This document shows, one piece after another, positions 31,923 to 41,526 of a stretch of DNA of 64,000 nucleotides (position 1 is its first letter; each line of letters begins with the position of its first letter). The stretch is from Adineta ricciae (lineage: Eukaryota; Rotifera; Eurotatoria; Adinetida; Adinetidae): NCBI GenBank assembly GCA_905250025.1, contig CAJNOJ010000252.1, positions 62,001 through 126,000 on the forward strand, read 5' to 3'. Below the pieces are notes generated by a model. The model searched no databases, had not been told where the DNA came from, and worked only from the letters and a program-made list of their open reading frames with translations. A program made the position numbers and the translations under genes.

Positions 31923-33572
31923 AAATATGACGTGATACTTGACTTCGTTTATCAGTAGATTTATACATTTGATAAACAATTCCAGAATATCAATTGCCTT
32001 GATTCGAAGACGATAGTTCTTGTGACGCTCACAGCTACACTCCTGTTCCAAAGAATCGAAATACCATGTATCAGAATTCGTACCATGAGTACAAACGTGT
32101 TTTAATATCAACTAGTTCTATTTTAAACTGAACTGGATTCATATAAAGTGTTGATAGTAGTCTATAAAAGTTCATTATTGGTTGTGATATAATCATTTTT
32201 CTACGCTTTACATTTTGATTGTTCATCACTTATTTAGTTGTGTTAACAAACGGACTATGCTACAAGAAATCAAATGTGAGAACTTTTAGAATGGCCATAA
32301 AGAGTGCTGTGCGAATAATTTCCTTTGATACTAATGAGAGATTTGTTTCACTTGTGAATCCTAGAGAAATGACAAGTTGGCAAGGCTTCACGAAGATAAG
32401 GTATCCCTCACATTGTTTTTGAATTATTATCAAATAGTATGACGGATTAAATCTAAAACATGTTCAAGTACGTGTGTTTTGAAATGGCAAAAGATGCTTT
32501 CCTCCAAATTACTTCGTGTAACACTGATCAATCTGTGAATTTTCAGTTTTGTTCTCGCCAACCGATATTTGCCAGATACAGATGTCGTGCATCATCAATA
32601 TAACCGGCTATTTAATCATTCTATCAGTTTTTTTATCCAATATAGGATTGATTACTTTCTTTACCGGCATACGAACATATATAAGTATTGACTCATTTCC
32701 TACGATGTGTGTCAACGCAATCGGACAAAAAAGCATGACTTTTCTATTCACTCTTCATTTGTATTTTCGATCGAATCTCAGTAAGATATGACGTTAACAG
32801 CTGGTAAAGCATACTGCGTTATATGTGACAAAGAATTCTAAAAACAGCACAAGAAGCCAGACGTATGTTGTTTAAACATTCTACCCAATATATTATCGAA
32901 CTTATAGAAACCGAACTGGTCAAGTTAATAGCACAACATACATGTAAAAGTCGAAGAGATTAGTCGAGTATTAAAATTTCAATTCGAGTTCTAAATTTTT
33001 AAACTGTTAACTAATTGGCTATCAAATATTGACTAACAAAATGTTATTTATTAACCAATTGATTATTCAGTATGAAGGGTGAGCAAAGTCACCCTCAACC
33101 TCTAGATGATACATAATAATCAACTAGTTAATAATTCATAATCACGCAGCTATTAAATGATTAAGTAGTACTTAATAATTAATTATCGATTACCTTGTAG
33201 TCAGTTGGATGATAGTTAATAATCAATGAGTTACGAGGTTAAAAGTTGAAAACTCCGAAGATGTTTAATACTCGAATCGAGTTAATGATTTGTACACTAC
33301 TCATACCATTATTGTAATAGAGCAAATCGAAACGCTTTTATACAGTTTTTCTTTATGAATGAATGTTCGTTAAGAATAGAAAACGAAACGATCCTCTTGC
33401 ATAATTTTATCGAAAAACAGCACATATGAATTACTACTAGAATAATCGATGAATCAGTGTGCTTATCAAAATAATAGAAAAAGAATTACAATCACGTTGA
33501 GTCATATACAAGTATTTGTAGAGATGGTCAATGCCGTGTTGAAAGGCTTTTGGAAGGTAATTGTATTAGATT
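31923..33572. other. Duplicated noncoding DNA
   Basis: About 1.6 kb with no convincing gene, conserved in copy 2 (61407-62984). Short frames such as 32549-32791 are frameshifted between the copies and so are probably not coding. 33100-33240 is a very AT-rich tract with recurring TTAATAAT and AATAATCAA words in both orientations. A CACCCTCA octamer lies at 33090-33097. Confidence 0.5.
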
Positions 33573-34217
33573 TTACCGAGAAACCGGCGTATTCACTGCT
33601 GCCATTATGTTCCGATTGTACTGGGGCTGATCGTCTCGATACAAAGCAGCGGTCTCTGACATACAAAAGAACGATAGATAAAGAGATGAAAACATAATCA
33701 AACTAACCAGTATCAATCGAAGAGTCAGTGTCAGGCTCGTCCATAAGTTTAACTACTGCTTCCACAACCTTAACTAATGACAGGTATTCAGATTCTGTTT
33801 CTGGATTTAGTAGTTCGATACATATTCTACCTGAAAAAGGAGCAAAAAATATAACAATACATTTAAATCTTTTACGATACCATTCTTTTCAATATTCGGA
33901 TGGCGAAGTTGAATTCCCATGTATACTGCAGGTGGCAAAAAAGGGTATGCTTTCGCCAGTCGTATTTGTATCGGAAGTTTTTTTCCATTGAAAGGCTCGC
34001 TAGATGGATATATCCAACCATATATAACAACGAAAGCAGCTGGGTCACTGGATGCGTTATTGTTCTCACGTTCGTCCGTTGGAATGTTGTCACGTGCATC
34101 TTCTAAAGAACAACTTTGATGTTCATATACTCTCCTGGACGTTTCATCAGATAACCCAGACCAATTTTTGAGTTCTTTGTAATCTTTGTAGATTTGATCA
34201 AAAACACAATCTGCCAT
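33573..34217 (-). CDS. Ubiquitin-conjugating E2-like protein, copy 1
   Basis: Three minus-strand exons: 34217-33881, 33830-33708 and 33655-33573, with introns of 50 nt (33831-33880) and 52 nt (33656-33707). The model closes at 180 residues. The UBC-like core is visible: YGWIYPSSEPFNGKKLPIQI, AKAYPFLPPAVYM, RHPNI, then across the first splice NGRICIELL with candidate catalytic Cys116, and a C-terminal helix like that of E2s (ETAALYRDDQPQYNRN). About 50 N-terminal residues before the core are poorly conserved with E2s. It is predicted to act in ubiquitin or ubiquitin-like conjugation. The ATG at 34217 lies 30 bases after a TTTTCAG acceptor, close behind the upstream gene. Intact in both copies. 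Confidence 0.82.
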
Positions 34218-34311
34218 TGACACGCAAAACTAAACGTGGTCAAATATCTGAAAACAAATAATCAAAGACAAACATATTCGAAATTATTGATATAGGTAAG
34301 AATAAATCAGT
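34218..34311 (-). promoter_or_regulatory. Acceptor site between two close minus-strand genes
   Basis: Only 94 bases separate the stop of the upstream gene (34312) from the E2-like ATG (34217). They contain TTTGTTTTCAG with AG at 34249-34248, followed by ATATTTGACC. The same site exists in copy 2 (CAG at 63663-63661). Bdelloid mRNAs are trans-spliced, so this may be a spliced-leader acceptor within a two-gene transcript. Confidence 0.5.
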
Positions 34312-35016
34312 TTAAGAGTTTTGAACTGGAAGTCCTCGAGCACGTATAGCGTTTTCTGCTTGTGCAATCAATCCATGTTCGCCTTCGAGCTGTTTGAGAT
34401 ACGTGAGAAAAGCAGTTGGATGAAGGCGTGTTGCTGTTCCTGGTAAATTCCAATCCGTTTCCCCGCGTTTATTTGCTGCTGTTTCCAGCTTATGAGCCTG
34501 TTGGAAATATTTTAACGCAGAAATCGAATCATTGAGTTGTAAATACGATTTCCCTTGTTCAATGTGCCATTTAGAAATGTCATGTGTGAGTCGAATTAAC
34601 AGACTGGTATGAAAATCAAACATCTTGATCATTTGTACATACATCATCGCCCAATCTGCGTGCAATGCAAAGTCATGTGTATAAATGTAAATGTCATGCA
34701 CAGTAAGATGTTTTTGAGCAATAATTGGTACGAGAGCACGACCGATTGTACCTGAGCAAATAATAAAGACTTTGTCATTGATATGCTCGTTAATTTTCTT
34801 TGTAGCATCGTCAATCGTTCGAACAAACACAAGTGGAACATTGTTTGAATGGAACTCTCTCATCTCTTCGTTCAAAATAGACACGTCCATAGCGTCTGGG
34901 TCTTGCTTGGGTGTACCAGTAGTTATTTCATTGAATTCATCTTTCATTGATTGATAACTACCGTCAGTTTCGAAACTGACATCACACCAAATAATCACCG
35001 GTGAAGGAACACTCAT
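34312..35016 (-). CDS. Unknown protein, N-terminal domain of bdelloid ART/TPR type
   Basis: Single exon, 234 residues, intact. The N-terminal part (VIIWCDVSFETD, PLVFVRTIDDATKKINEH, DKVFIICSGTIGRALVPIIA, IYIYTHDF, WAMMY) has the alternating strand/helix pattern of a Rossmann- or receiver-like domain. I recall this from the N-terminus of bdelloid ADP-ribosyltransferase/TPR proteins. Here no transferase follows. The C-terminal part has a TPR-like helix pair (WHIEQGKSYLQLNDSISALKYFQQAHKLE). No catalytic motif is visible and the function is unknown. It lies 94 bases upstream of the E2-like gene on the same strand, and the pair is kept together in both copies. Confidence 0.75.
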   Translation of the reverse strand: MSVPSPVIIWCDVSFETDGSYQSMKDEFNEITTGTPKQDPDAMDVSILNEEMREFHSNNVPLVFVRTIDDATKKINEHINDKVFIICSGTIGRALVPIIAQKHLTVHDIYIYTHDFALHADWAMMYVQMIKMFDFHTSLLIRLTHDISKWHIEQGKSYLQLNDSISALKYFQQAHKLETAANKRGETDWNLPGTATRLHPTAFLTYLKQLEGEHGLIAQAENAIRARGLPVQNS

Positions 35017-36719
35017 TGTAAAAAATAAATAACTGGTTGTCGTCTGTTGTGATGATAACTTATATATTTATACAAAAAGACGGTCGTCGTTGCTGGAAAA
35101 AAACATGCGAACACAGAACGCAAGTAAAAGGACAGGAAAAAACCAAAAATATTCAACTGGCACTTCGCTCCATCCAATCTGCATTGTATTCATGTTCGAA
35201 AGCCGAAAATGATCCGTACGTGACTCCTGAAAAAAGTTAATTTCTACTCAACATGTCGGAAGGTTACTGACGGCTATGGGATTATTCACATATACCTGCA
35301 CTATACATAGCATGTTCTTTCGTTTTGTCTCTTCAAGCAATACGATTACATTTCGTGTCGCAACATAATTCTTGATATTTTCCAACATACACTCTGGACT
35401 TATTCATACGACGATATTAGTAATCACTTTCCATGCCTGTCTTTTCACACCAACATGTCTCAAATTAACAATTCGGTACATATTTGACTTGCATCAAGGT
35501 GAAATCCAACCGAGTCACTGTTCTTCTTTTACGAACGATATACGATATAATTCAGATGTTGATTCAGGTATTCACTATTGACGTCACTAAACAAATGAAA
35601 ACTGATGACGAGCAAGTTATAACGAATCTTTGTTTTCTAGCATTTTAATGTCCCACAGACGAATGCTAAACCACTAACTATTCCCGAGCTTTTTCCTACA
35701 GTAATTCAATAATAACAGAGAAGAATTTGGTATGAGATCATGATTCATGACAGTTAATATTATTTATTCAATTTTGAAAAACTACACAGAGGGCCTGTAG
35801 GAGGATGAAAGATAAGTACATCCGACTGTGAACTATTTTTAGTTTAAAGTCAGAAAATACACATATAGAAGAACGAAAAGATTTATTAGCGTGTTTTGAG
35901 CTTTATTACTCGTAATCTCTTATGAAAAAAAAAGAATCATTAATATACATATTTTCAAGACGAGTTGTTTATATCAGCAACAAAAAATTGAATAGCTATC
36001 TGATTGCACATACATGGTTTGTATTCTGCTGTACCTACACCATTCGAATACTACGAACTGACACGCAAATAAAAAAGACTTCGTTACTATTCATAGAAAC
36101 TCTCAACTAATTCCTGTGGTTATTATATAACCTAGTAGATTTTTCCCGATTTCATTGCATGTCAATTGTGCAAATTTAACCAAACTATGTGCCATAATGA
36201 GAGTGTTGCCATCTCAGACCGTTTACCGCTCGTAGACGTCAGTACAGACAGTAAAGTCAACTTTATTATTTGCTCGACTTTTACATTGAATACTTATCTC
36301 ACATATTCGATCAGTTCGGTACTCCAGGTCCGTCGAACTTTTATCAGTTTTTCTTTTACGATCTTCGAAGTACGAAAATCATTTCAGACATTCAACGCTG
36401 TCGAAATCTCGCACCATATTGTAAAAAAATATTTCTTTCACAATCATTCGAACAAGTCGTCAAGTTCTCCGAATAGACAGTACGAAGCACAGTTTGTTCG
36501 AGAAAGTCAACTACTAGTTATTTAGCTTCGTCTTTCAGCATTCAATAGGTGTTTCATGCGATGATACGAACACTTCTATAGCAGTTCAATTCACCGTATG
36601 TGTGACGATTTATGAAACAGCGCGAAATTATGTAGAACAGCAGATGGATTCGTAGATTCATCCGGGATGCTGTAGTCACTATTCGATAAACTTTGAGAAA
36701 TTAGCAATACTGAAGAAGG
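35017..36719. other. Intergenic, nothing recognised
   Basis: About 1.7 kb, AT-rich. Several short frames (35037-35240, 35372-35581, 35922-36110, 36166-36525) show no family, no splice context and no consistent codon pattern. No repeat structure was noticed. Confidence 0.5.
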
Positions 36720-37270
36720 TAGAATTGAGTTCCTAGAAACTGTTCTCTGTGGCATACAAGTCAAACTGGAAGAAAATGAAGGTAGTGGAGCAGAAGGTCG
36801 ATCAGACGCAACAATTTATTTTCTTGATGATAAAAACAATAGAAGGGTTGCTGTTTGTAAGACATTTTCCACAGGTGAAGACTCTATTCGAGAGCTTTCT
36901 TCTTTATCTCGACTTCGTACGTCCAACTCCATTGGATGTAGCCAAAATTACGATTCAGTCAAGTTACACCGTTGTTTTAATCGCAGAAGTAGGTTTGCTT
37001 AAAATAACTGCGCAATCGGATGAATTAATACAGTTTAAGAACTTATTTTATCAAGAAATGCAGAGCTGTATGTGCTTTTGAAGAGCAGCTTTTCCAAAGC
37101 ATTACACCACATATTTTTGTCATCATTATTAATTTTTTGCGACATAAATTCATTGATCATGCACCATACAAAGAATTCGTTGAAATCAAGCAAACAGTTG
37201 CTGACGGGATCATAGGATAGAATAAAGTGTTTCATGCGTACTTTCTGTCGATTTAATTCTACATAATTCG
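36720..37270 (+). pseudogene. Coding-like remnant, unidentified
   Basis: One frame at about 36726-36965 reads FLETVLCGIQVKLEENEGSG and YFLDDKNNRRVAVCKTFSTG. From about 36940 another frame continues (AKITIQSSYTVVL, then TAQSDELIQFKNLFYQEMQ), and codons after 37080 in a third frame read on (HKFIDHAPYKEFVEIKQTVA). The residue mix looks protein-like, recalling the glycine-loop and Lys region of a phosphotransferase, but the phase changes lack splice signals. Not assigned; possibly a decayed kinase-like gene. Confidence 0.3.
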
Positions 37271-37439
37271 GAAGTGTGCTCATTTTTATTTTCTAAATTA
37301 TATGTGAGATAAAGACTGAAACGACAATTGAATGGTTCGTCATCAGACCATAAACATGAGGTTAATTGAGAACAACGTAAGGGAGGATGAAAGAGTCAAG
37401 CTTCATTGTTATCGAATGAGATAAGTAGATTTGCGAAGT

Positions 37440-38390
37440 CTAATACGGTACAATGGTACTGTGTCCAATCCGTACGCGATCGAAATACTTCCATATCCAC
37501 TTCCTAAATTCTGGCAACAGACTCACACACGCCCACGGTACGAGAAGACAAGCCAAGTAGATCAACTCCATCACATAGTTCAGTTGAATATCCACAAACA
37601 AACTTGTAGAAGTTGCTTGCTGAAGTAGTCCAACAACAATACTCGGAGACCATGCGATTACAAACAGACTTGAGATGTTGAACAACTGAATGGTCATGTA
37701 TCTTTGCTTTCGCCAAGAGACAACTTGATTTCGACGACGTTTTCCAACAACAACTCTCACGATAAGTGTAACATTGGCAATGATAATGAATACAATCGGT
37801 ACAATATTATTCATCACCCAATCAAATAGACCAAGTATTTTGTTGTCATAATAACAGTTCATATAACCGCAAACAGTCGATGTATAGTCCCATTGACTGT
37901 GACAGGGGTACAGAATGATAGCATAGAGGTAGAATGCAGCCGGATATGCTATACTAAACACCAGAGGAACATAGAAGAAGAGAAAGGATTTGAGAGATGT
38001 TCGAAATAGGTTTGGATGAAAGATAAATGCATGTCTTTGGATAGAAATACTAGCCATGAGATATTCGCCTATTACAGCTAGCGAATATTCACCGAATGTC
38101 CACAGTGTACAGTAAATAGATGTTGATGGAGAAACATATCCACGACGGTAAAAGTCAATAGGCATCGACATTGTGGTTAACAGTCTGATGAAATTTGCAA
38201 GAAGTAAAATTAGAGTAGATTGATTTTGAAGTTTCTCTAATGTAGTACGACGTATAATAAAGAATATGAAGATAACTACAGTGATTAGAATAGCTGGTAT
38301 TTGCAGGAAAATCAGAATAATGAATTTAGCCCGGAACAGACTAAATTTTCGCTCTTCACTTGTTGATGACGACGTGTCACTTTCATTCAT
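37440..38390 (-). CDS. Rhodopsin-type 7TM receptor
   Basis: Single-exon minus-strand gene of 316 residues from the ATG at 38390. Seven hydrophobic helices are visible: FIILIFLQIPAILITVVIFIF, LILLLANFIRLLTTM, SLAVIGEYLMASISIQRH (the DRY position replaced by SIQRH), the FYVPLVFSIAYPAAF region, IVPIVFIIIANVTLIV, LFNISSLFVIAWSPSIVV and YLACLLVPWACVSLL. It belongs to the expanded bdelloid GPCR families; the ligand is unknown. A TATA-like TTATATAC lies at about 38470-38477. The frame is open up to 38456, but the first ATG is at 38390, so that start is used. Confidence 0.85.
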   Translation of the reverse strand: MNESDTSSSTSEERKFSLFRAKFIILIFLQIPAILITVVIFIFFIIRRTTLEKLQNQSTLILLLANFIRLLTTMSMPIDFYRRGYVSPSTSIYCTLWTFGEYSLAVIGEYLMASISIQRHAFIFHPNLFRTSLKSFLFFYVPLVFSIAYPAAFYLYAIILYPCHSQWDYTSTVCGYMNCYYDNKILGLFDWVMNNIVPIVFIIIANVTLIVRVVVGKRRRNQVVSWRKQRYMTIQLFNISSLFVIAWSPSIVVGLLQQATSTSLFVDIQLNYVMELIYLACLLVPWACVSLLPEFRKWIWKYFDRVRIGHSTIVPY

Positions 38391-38986
38391 TGCAAACAAC
38401 AATATTATGTTATATTCAATTTCAAAATAAAAAAGAAATGAGTACTCACGTTTCAAGCCATCGCAGGGTATATAATTAGTTATTCTAGCAGTCTAAGCGG
38501 ATTAGAGACCACATCTCTCACTACCTATCCCCATGAGAAAAACTATATTCTCTCCTGCTTCATCTTTTTTATATACGCATATAGGGTACAGATTAGGCTG
38601 CTATTTTGTAACCATTATTTGTCAGAAACAGATGTATTGGCAAAATTTAATGCGCATTATGCTTCTTTCGACTATAATCGCAAACATCACTTTTCAAGTA
38701 ATTTGTCAAAGTAAATGTTCGAAAACGAGATAAGTACAGCATGGTACGTAAATAAATAGCACGAAAAAATGAATTGCATTACAGAGATTACAAAAAAAAT
38801 CTTAATTGGATCCACAAAGACATTATGACAATGATTGAGTATATAAATAGATTTATTTTTATAAACGCTCTAGATAGATATGTAAAAATGAGTAGAAAAT
38901 GTCAAACATCATAAGAGACAATATCTTGATTATTGAATTAATCGCGACTACATATGAAAACGAACGAAATGAGTATTAACAATACA
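38391..38986. other. Intergenic, nothing recognised
   Basis: Receptor promoter side plus the 3' flank of the carboxypeptidase. The frame at 38533-38733 has no recognisable motif. Confidence 0.45.
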
Positions 38987-40180
38987 TCACGTTGAAGGGT
39001 CACCGTCAAAAGTAACAGAATCATCATCGAGACTTCTAAAACGTTGATATACCACTGATTGTTCTTTTGAGCGGAATAAACTCAGACGCTGGCATAATAA
39101 AATTATCTCATGCGCTCGGAGTTTGCAAAGAAAAAACCAAGTAAATCCAATTGAAATGAAAGCAATAACAACCGTCATAGTTAAAACTAATGCCATATTC
39201 TTGAAAGAGTCATACTTTTTCTGCTTAGTCTTTGAATAATCGTCATCTAATGTTCCATTATTGAGATAAGTTGAATTTAGTTGTATAAATTGATATAACA
39301 TAGCTTGCGATCGTCGTGCTTGATTCGAGGGAACCATATGACCAGCATTATAAAACAGAATATATGTTAAATTCCGTGCGTATCGAATTCGACCTGCTAA
39401 TTCATTTTCGACCATCCATGGGTTGCTGGGAGCAATTAAGCCGCTTCCTAAATCAAAGCCAATTCTCTCATTCCATTGCATTCTATTCAGCATATTTTCT
39501 GTTCCAAAATAATTACAAATGAAATCGTATTCACTGGCATAAATCAGAATCGGAATTTGTCGAAGTAGATCAGGTAAGATTTCAATCGATGGTCTCGAAT
39601 TAACCGCTTGAAATGCGAAATAAACTGGATCGGTCACGTCTTTCCAATAATGTATCTTCTTATTCACATGTAAAGAAGACATGACGTCCATTCGACTTAA
39701 ATAAGCAGAAACATATTCGATTTCTGATGGTCCTTTCATTCCACATTCAGGTTTCGATGCATTCTGTCGTATATGATAAACATTAATACATGAACTATAT
39801 TCGTTCGTTACACCATTGTTCATTATCTGATCGAGAATAGAGTTACATTCATTCGTAAAAACATGCACACCATTCGCTACTGCTTGTTCGCATTTTTTGA
39901 CTATCTGAGTAACATTTGTGTAAAGCGCTGAATCGTTCTTTAGTAGATTATTGGCAATGGCATATGGAAGATATGAATCATAAAGTGAAACAGGATCAAT
40001 CCATCCACTTCCGATTATGAGACCACGTAGTTTCAACACCGATCGTTTTTCGAGAATAGCTTTGGCAATATATGGAATATATTGACCTGCAAACGATTCA
40101 CCAGCTAAGTAGATATCATCTTCAAGTAGTTTCGGAAAAACTTCGATATATCGGTCGAGAAAACCGACAAAATGTTCTGC
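38987..40180 (-). CDS. Serine carboxypeptidase (S10, KEX1-like), 5' truncated
   Basis: Minus-strand frame that enters at the N at 40181 and runs 397 codons to a stop at 38987. All three triad elements are present: Ser in LAGESFAGQYIP, Asp in YASEYDFICNYFG and His in NAGHMVPSNQ. After the catalytic domain a single transmembrane helix (MALVLTMTVVIAFISIGFTWFFL) and a short cytoplasmic tail follow. This is the layout of KEX1-type membrane carboxypeptidases that trim C-terminal basic residues in the secretory pathway. The N-terminus (signal peptide and about the first 100 residues) is missing because the sequence is joined by one N to an unrelated fragment. That is an assembly break, not necessarily a broken gene. 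Confidence 0.93.
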   Translation of the reverse strand, partial: AEHFVGFLDRYIEVFPKLLEDDIYLAGESFAGQYIPYIAKAILEKRSVLKLRGLIIGSGWIDPVSLYDSYLPYAIANNLLKNDSALYTNVTQIVKKCEQAVANGVHVFTNECNSILDQIMNNGVTNEYSSCINVYHIRQNASKPECGMKGPSEIEYVSAYLSRMDVMSSLHVNKKIHYWKDVTDPVYFAFQAVNSRPSIEILPDLLRQIPILIYASEYDFICNYFGTENMLNRMQWNERIGFDLGSGLIAPSNPWMVENELAGRIRYARNLTYILFYNAGHMVPSNQARRSQAMLYQFIQLNSTYLNNGTLDDDYSKTKQKKYDSFKNMALVLTMTVVIAFISIGFTWFFLCKLRAHEIILLCQRLSLFRSKEQSVVYQRFRSLDDDSVTFDGDPST

Positions 40181-40181
40181 N

Positions 40182-41170
40182 TTTCATTCTATTAATAAAA
40201 GGATTTACTAACTAGTTTGTATATGCATCATCTTTTACCTACGTCAAATATTCAGTAGCAATTCAGTACAAATAGAATATTCCGAAAAAACTTCGGAGTT
40301 GGAAGGCGATCATATAGAATGCCAGGGTCTGAGTCTCCTCAGATAAAAATCTCTGGCGCCGCCTCTACGCGATGTATAGGTATAGTCACAAAAGTCTTAG
40401 TTAAGCTTCTACTTTAGTTTTCCATTACAAACCCAAACTTCATACCGAGGTCATTCATTTCACCAGATGAATTCGGCCAATTGAAGCAAAGCGCAGGTGG
40501 TCTCCTTTCAACAACTATCGGTTCACGACATCCTTTATTCGAGTATCTGATTGAACTATCTTTGTTACGAACCGACGCAGCGTCGTTTGCTGACATCAGT
40601 AGCCATAGTAGCATGGAAAGCGAAAACGAAATCCTGCTTTCAATTGGCACTATTGTGGAAATTATATCTGTATCGCCTAAAATGAAAAGTATCGTGGATG
40701 TTTTGGAAACTCTTGTCAATAACGACCAAGTCTCGCCAAGTCAACGAGCATTATTTAATATGACATATAAATTTGTGACGAATATCAAATCTCTTTGGGA
40801 AGAAGGGAACACCGAAAATTACAGCGTGTCGATACGAGATAATCCAAACGAGATGATGGGTCAAATGAAATTTCTAAATAATATGTTATTATCATTCGTA
40901 CCCTCTCACCCACACCTTCAAGATTGGCCATTGACGATTACCTGTTATCAAGATATCATATCTTTAAAATATCTACCACCGAATTCTCTAGAATTGTTAC
41001 AAGCTTATATGAGCATTGGCTTGACATTTAACCGTTTGAATGATATCTTTCAAGCCATAATCTCAACTTCCAACATGTCCTTGATTTACTTCAACAATAG
41101 CATCGTTCAGAGAATTCATTGCCAGCCAATCTTCATACGAGACTTGTTGAGCTATCAAAAGATTAAATGA
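40182..41170 (+). pseudogene. ADP-ribosyltransferase/TPR fragment, deleted copy
   Basis: Matches 18871-19980 from its first base after the N. An open frame at 40481-41170 reads through the ExE-like region (SMESENEILLSIG). Because a segment is missing here (311 nt between CTGTA repeats at 19357 and 19668 in the other copy), it jumps directly to KMKSIVDVLETLVNN. It continues beyond the point where the other copy ends (PPNSLELLQAYMSIGLTFNRLND, TPR-like). The deletion removes the linker and first TPR-like helix, and the N-terminal half of the transferase is absent. Probably non-functional. Confidence 0.6.
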
Positions 41171-41526
41171 CAAACCATCTGTTTGAGTGTTAATAACTAA
41201 AAGTGGTGCTTTATCTTCGTATAGTACACTTCTGAATAACTTAGGATAAATTCTGATGAGACTTTTCCTGTCTGTCTGTTCGATAGCAGTCGCATGATTC
41301 AGAATATCAGGTTTGATTTTTAATCTGTTAACAATAAAAAATTGAAAAGATAAGAACCGACCTATATTGTCAGTCTTTATTTTATAAAATAGGTCTTTCT
41401 ATATTACGAACGCATTTATTCGTTATCTCCAAGCATCATCATTCTTACGACATGACAAAGGAATATTCGAGTATAAAAATATAGTTTATCTATGTGAAAT
41501 ATAGCCAAAATAAAACCAAAACCAAT
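41171..41526. other. Promoter region of cathepsin-like gene
   Basis: A TATA-like TATAAAAA at 41472-41479 lies about 50 bases before the ATG at 41527. No other feature seen. Confidence 0.5.

Larger units (their letters stand above)
28918..35016. repeat. Segmental duplication, copy 1
   Basis: About 6 kb matching 58710-64000 (the window end) in direct orientation. It includes an EGF-7TM pseudogene, a DUF4291 gene, noncoding DNA, an E2-like gene and a gene of unknown function. Noncoding parts are conserved almost as well as coding parts, so the duplication is recent. Copy 1 keeps three segments (29306-29346, 30760-30948, about 33335-33390) that copy 2 lacks; each is flanked by a 6-7-bp direct repeat. 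Confidence 0.92.

Noticed and set aside
33449..33697. Plus-strand reading frame of 82 codons
   Set aside because: It lies antisense to and beyond the last exon of the E2-like gene and is not maintained in copy 2.
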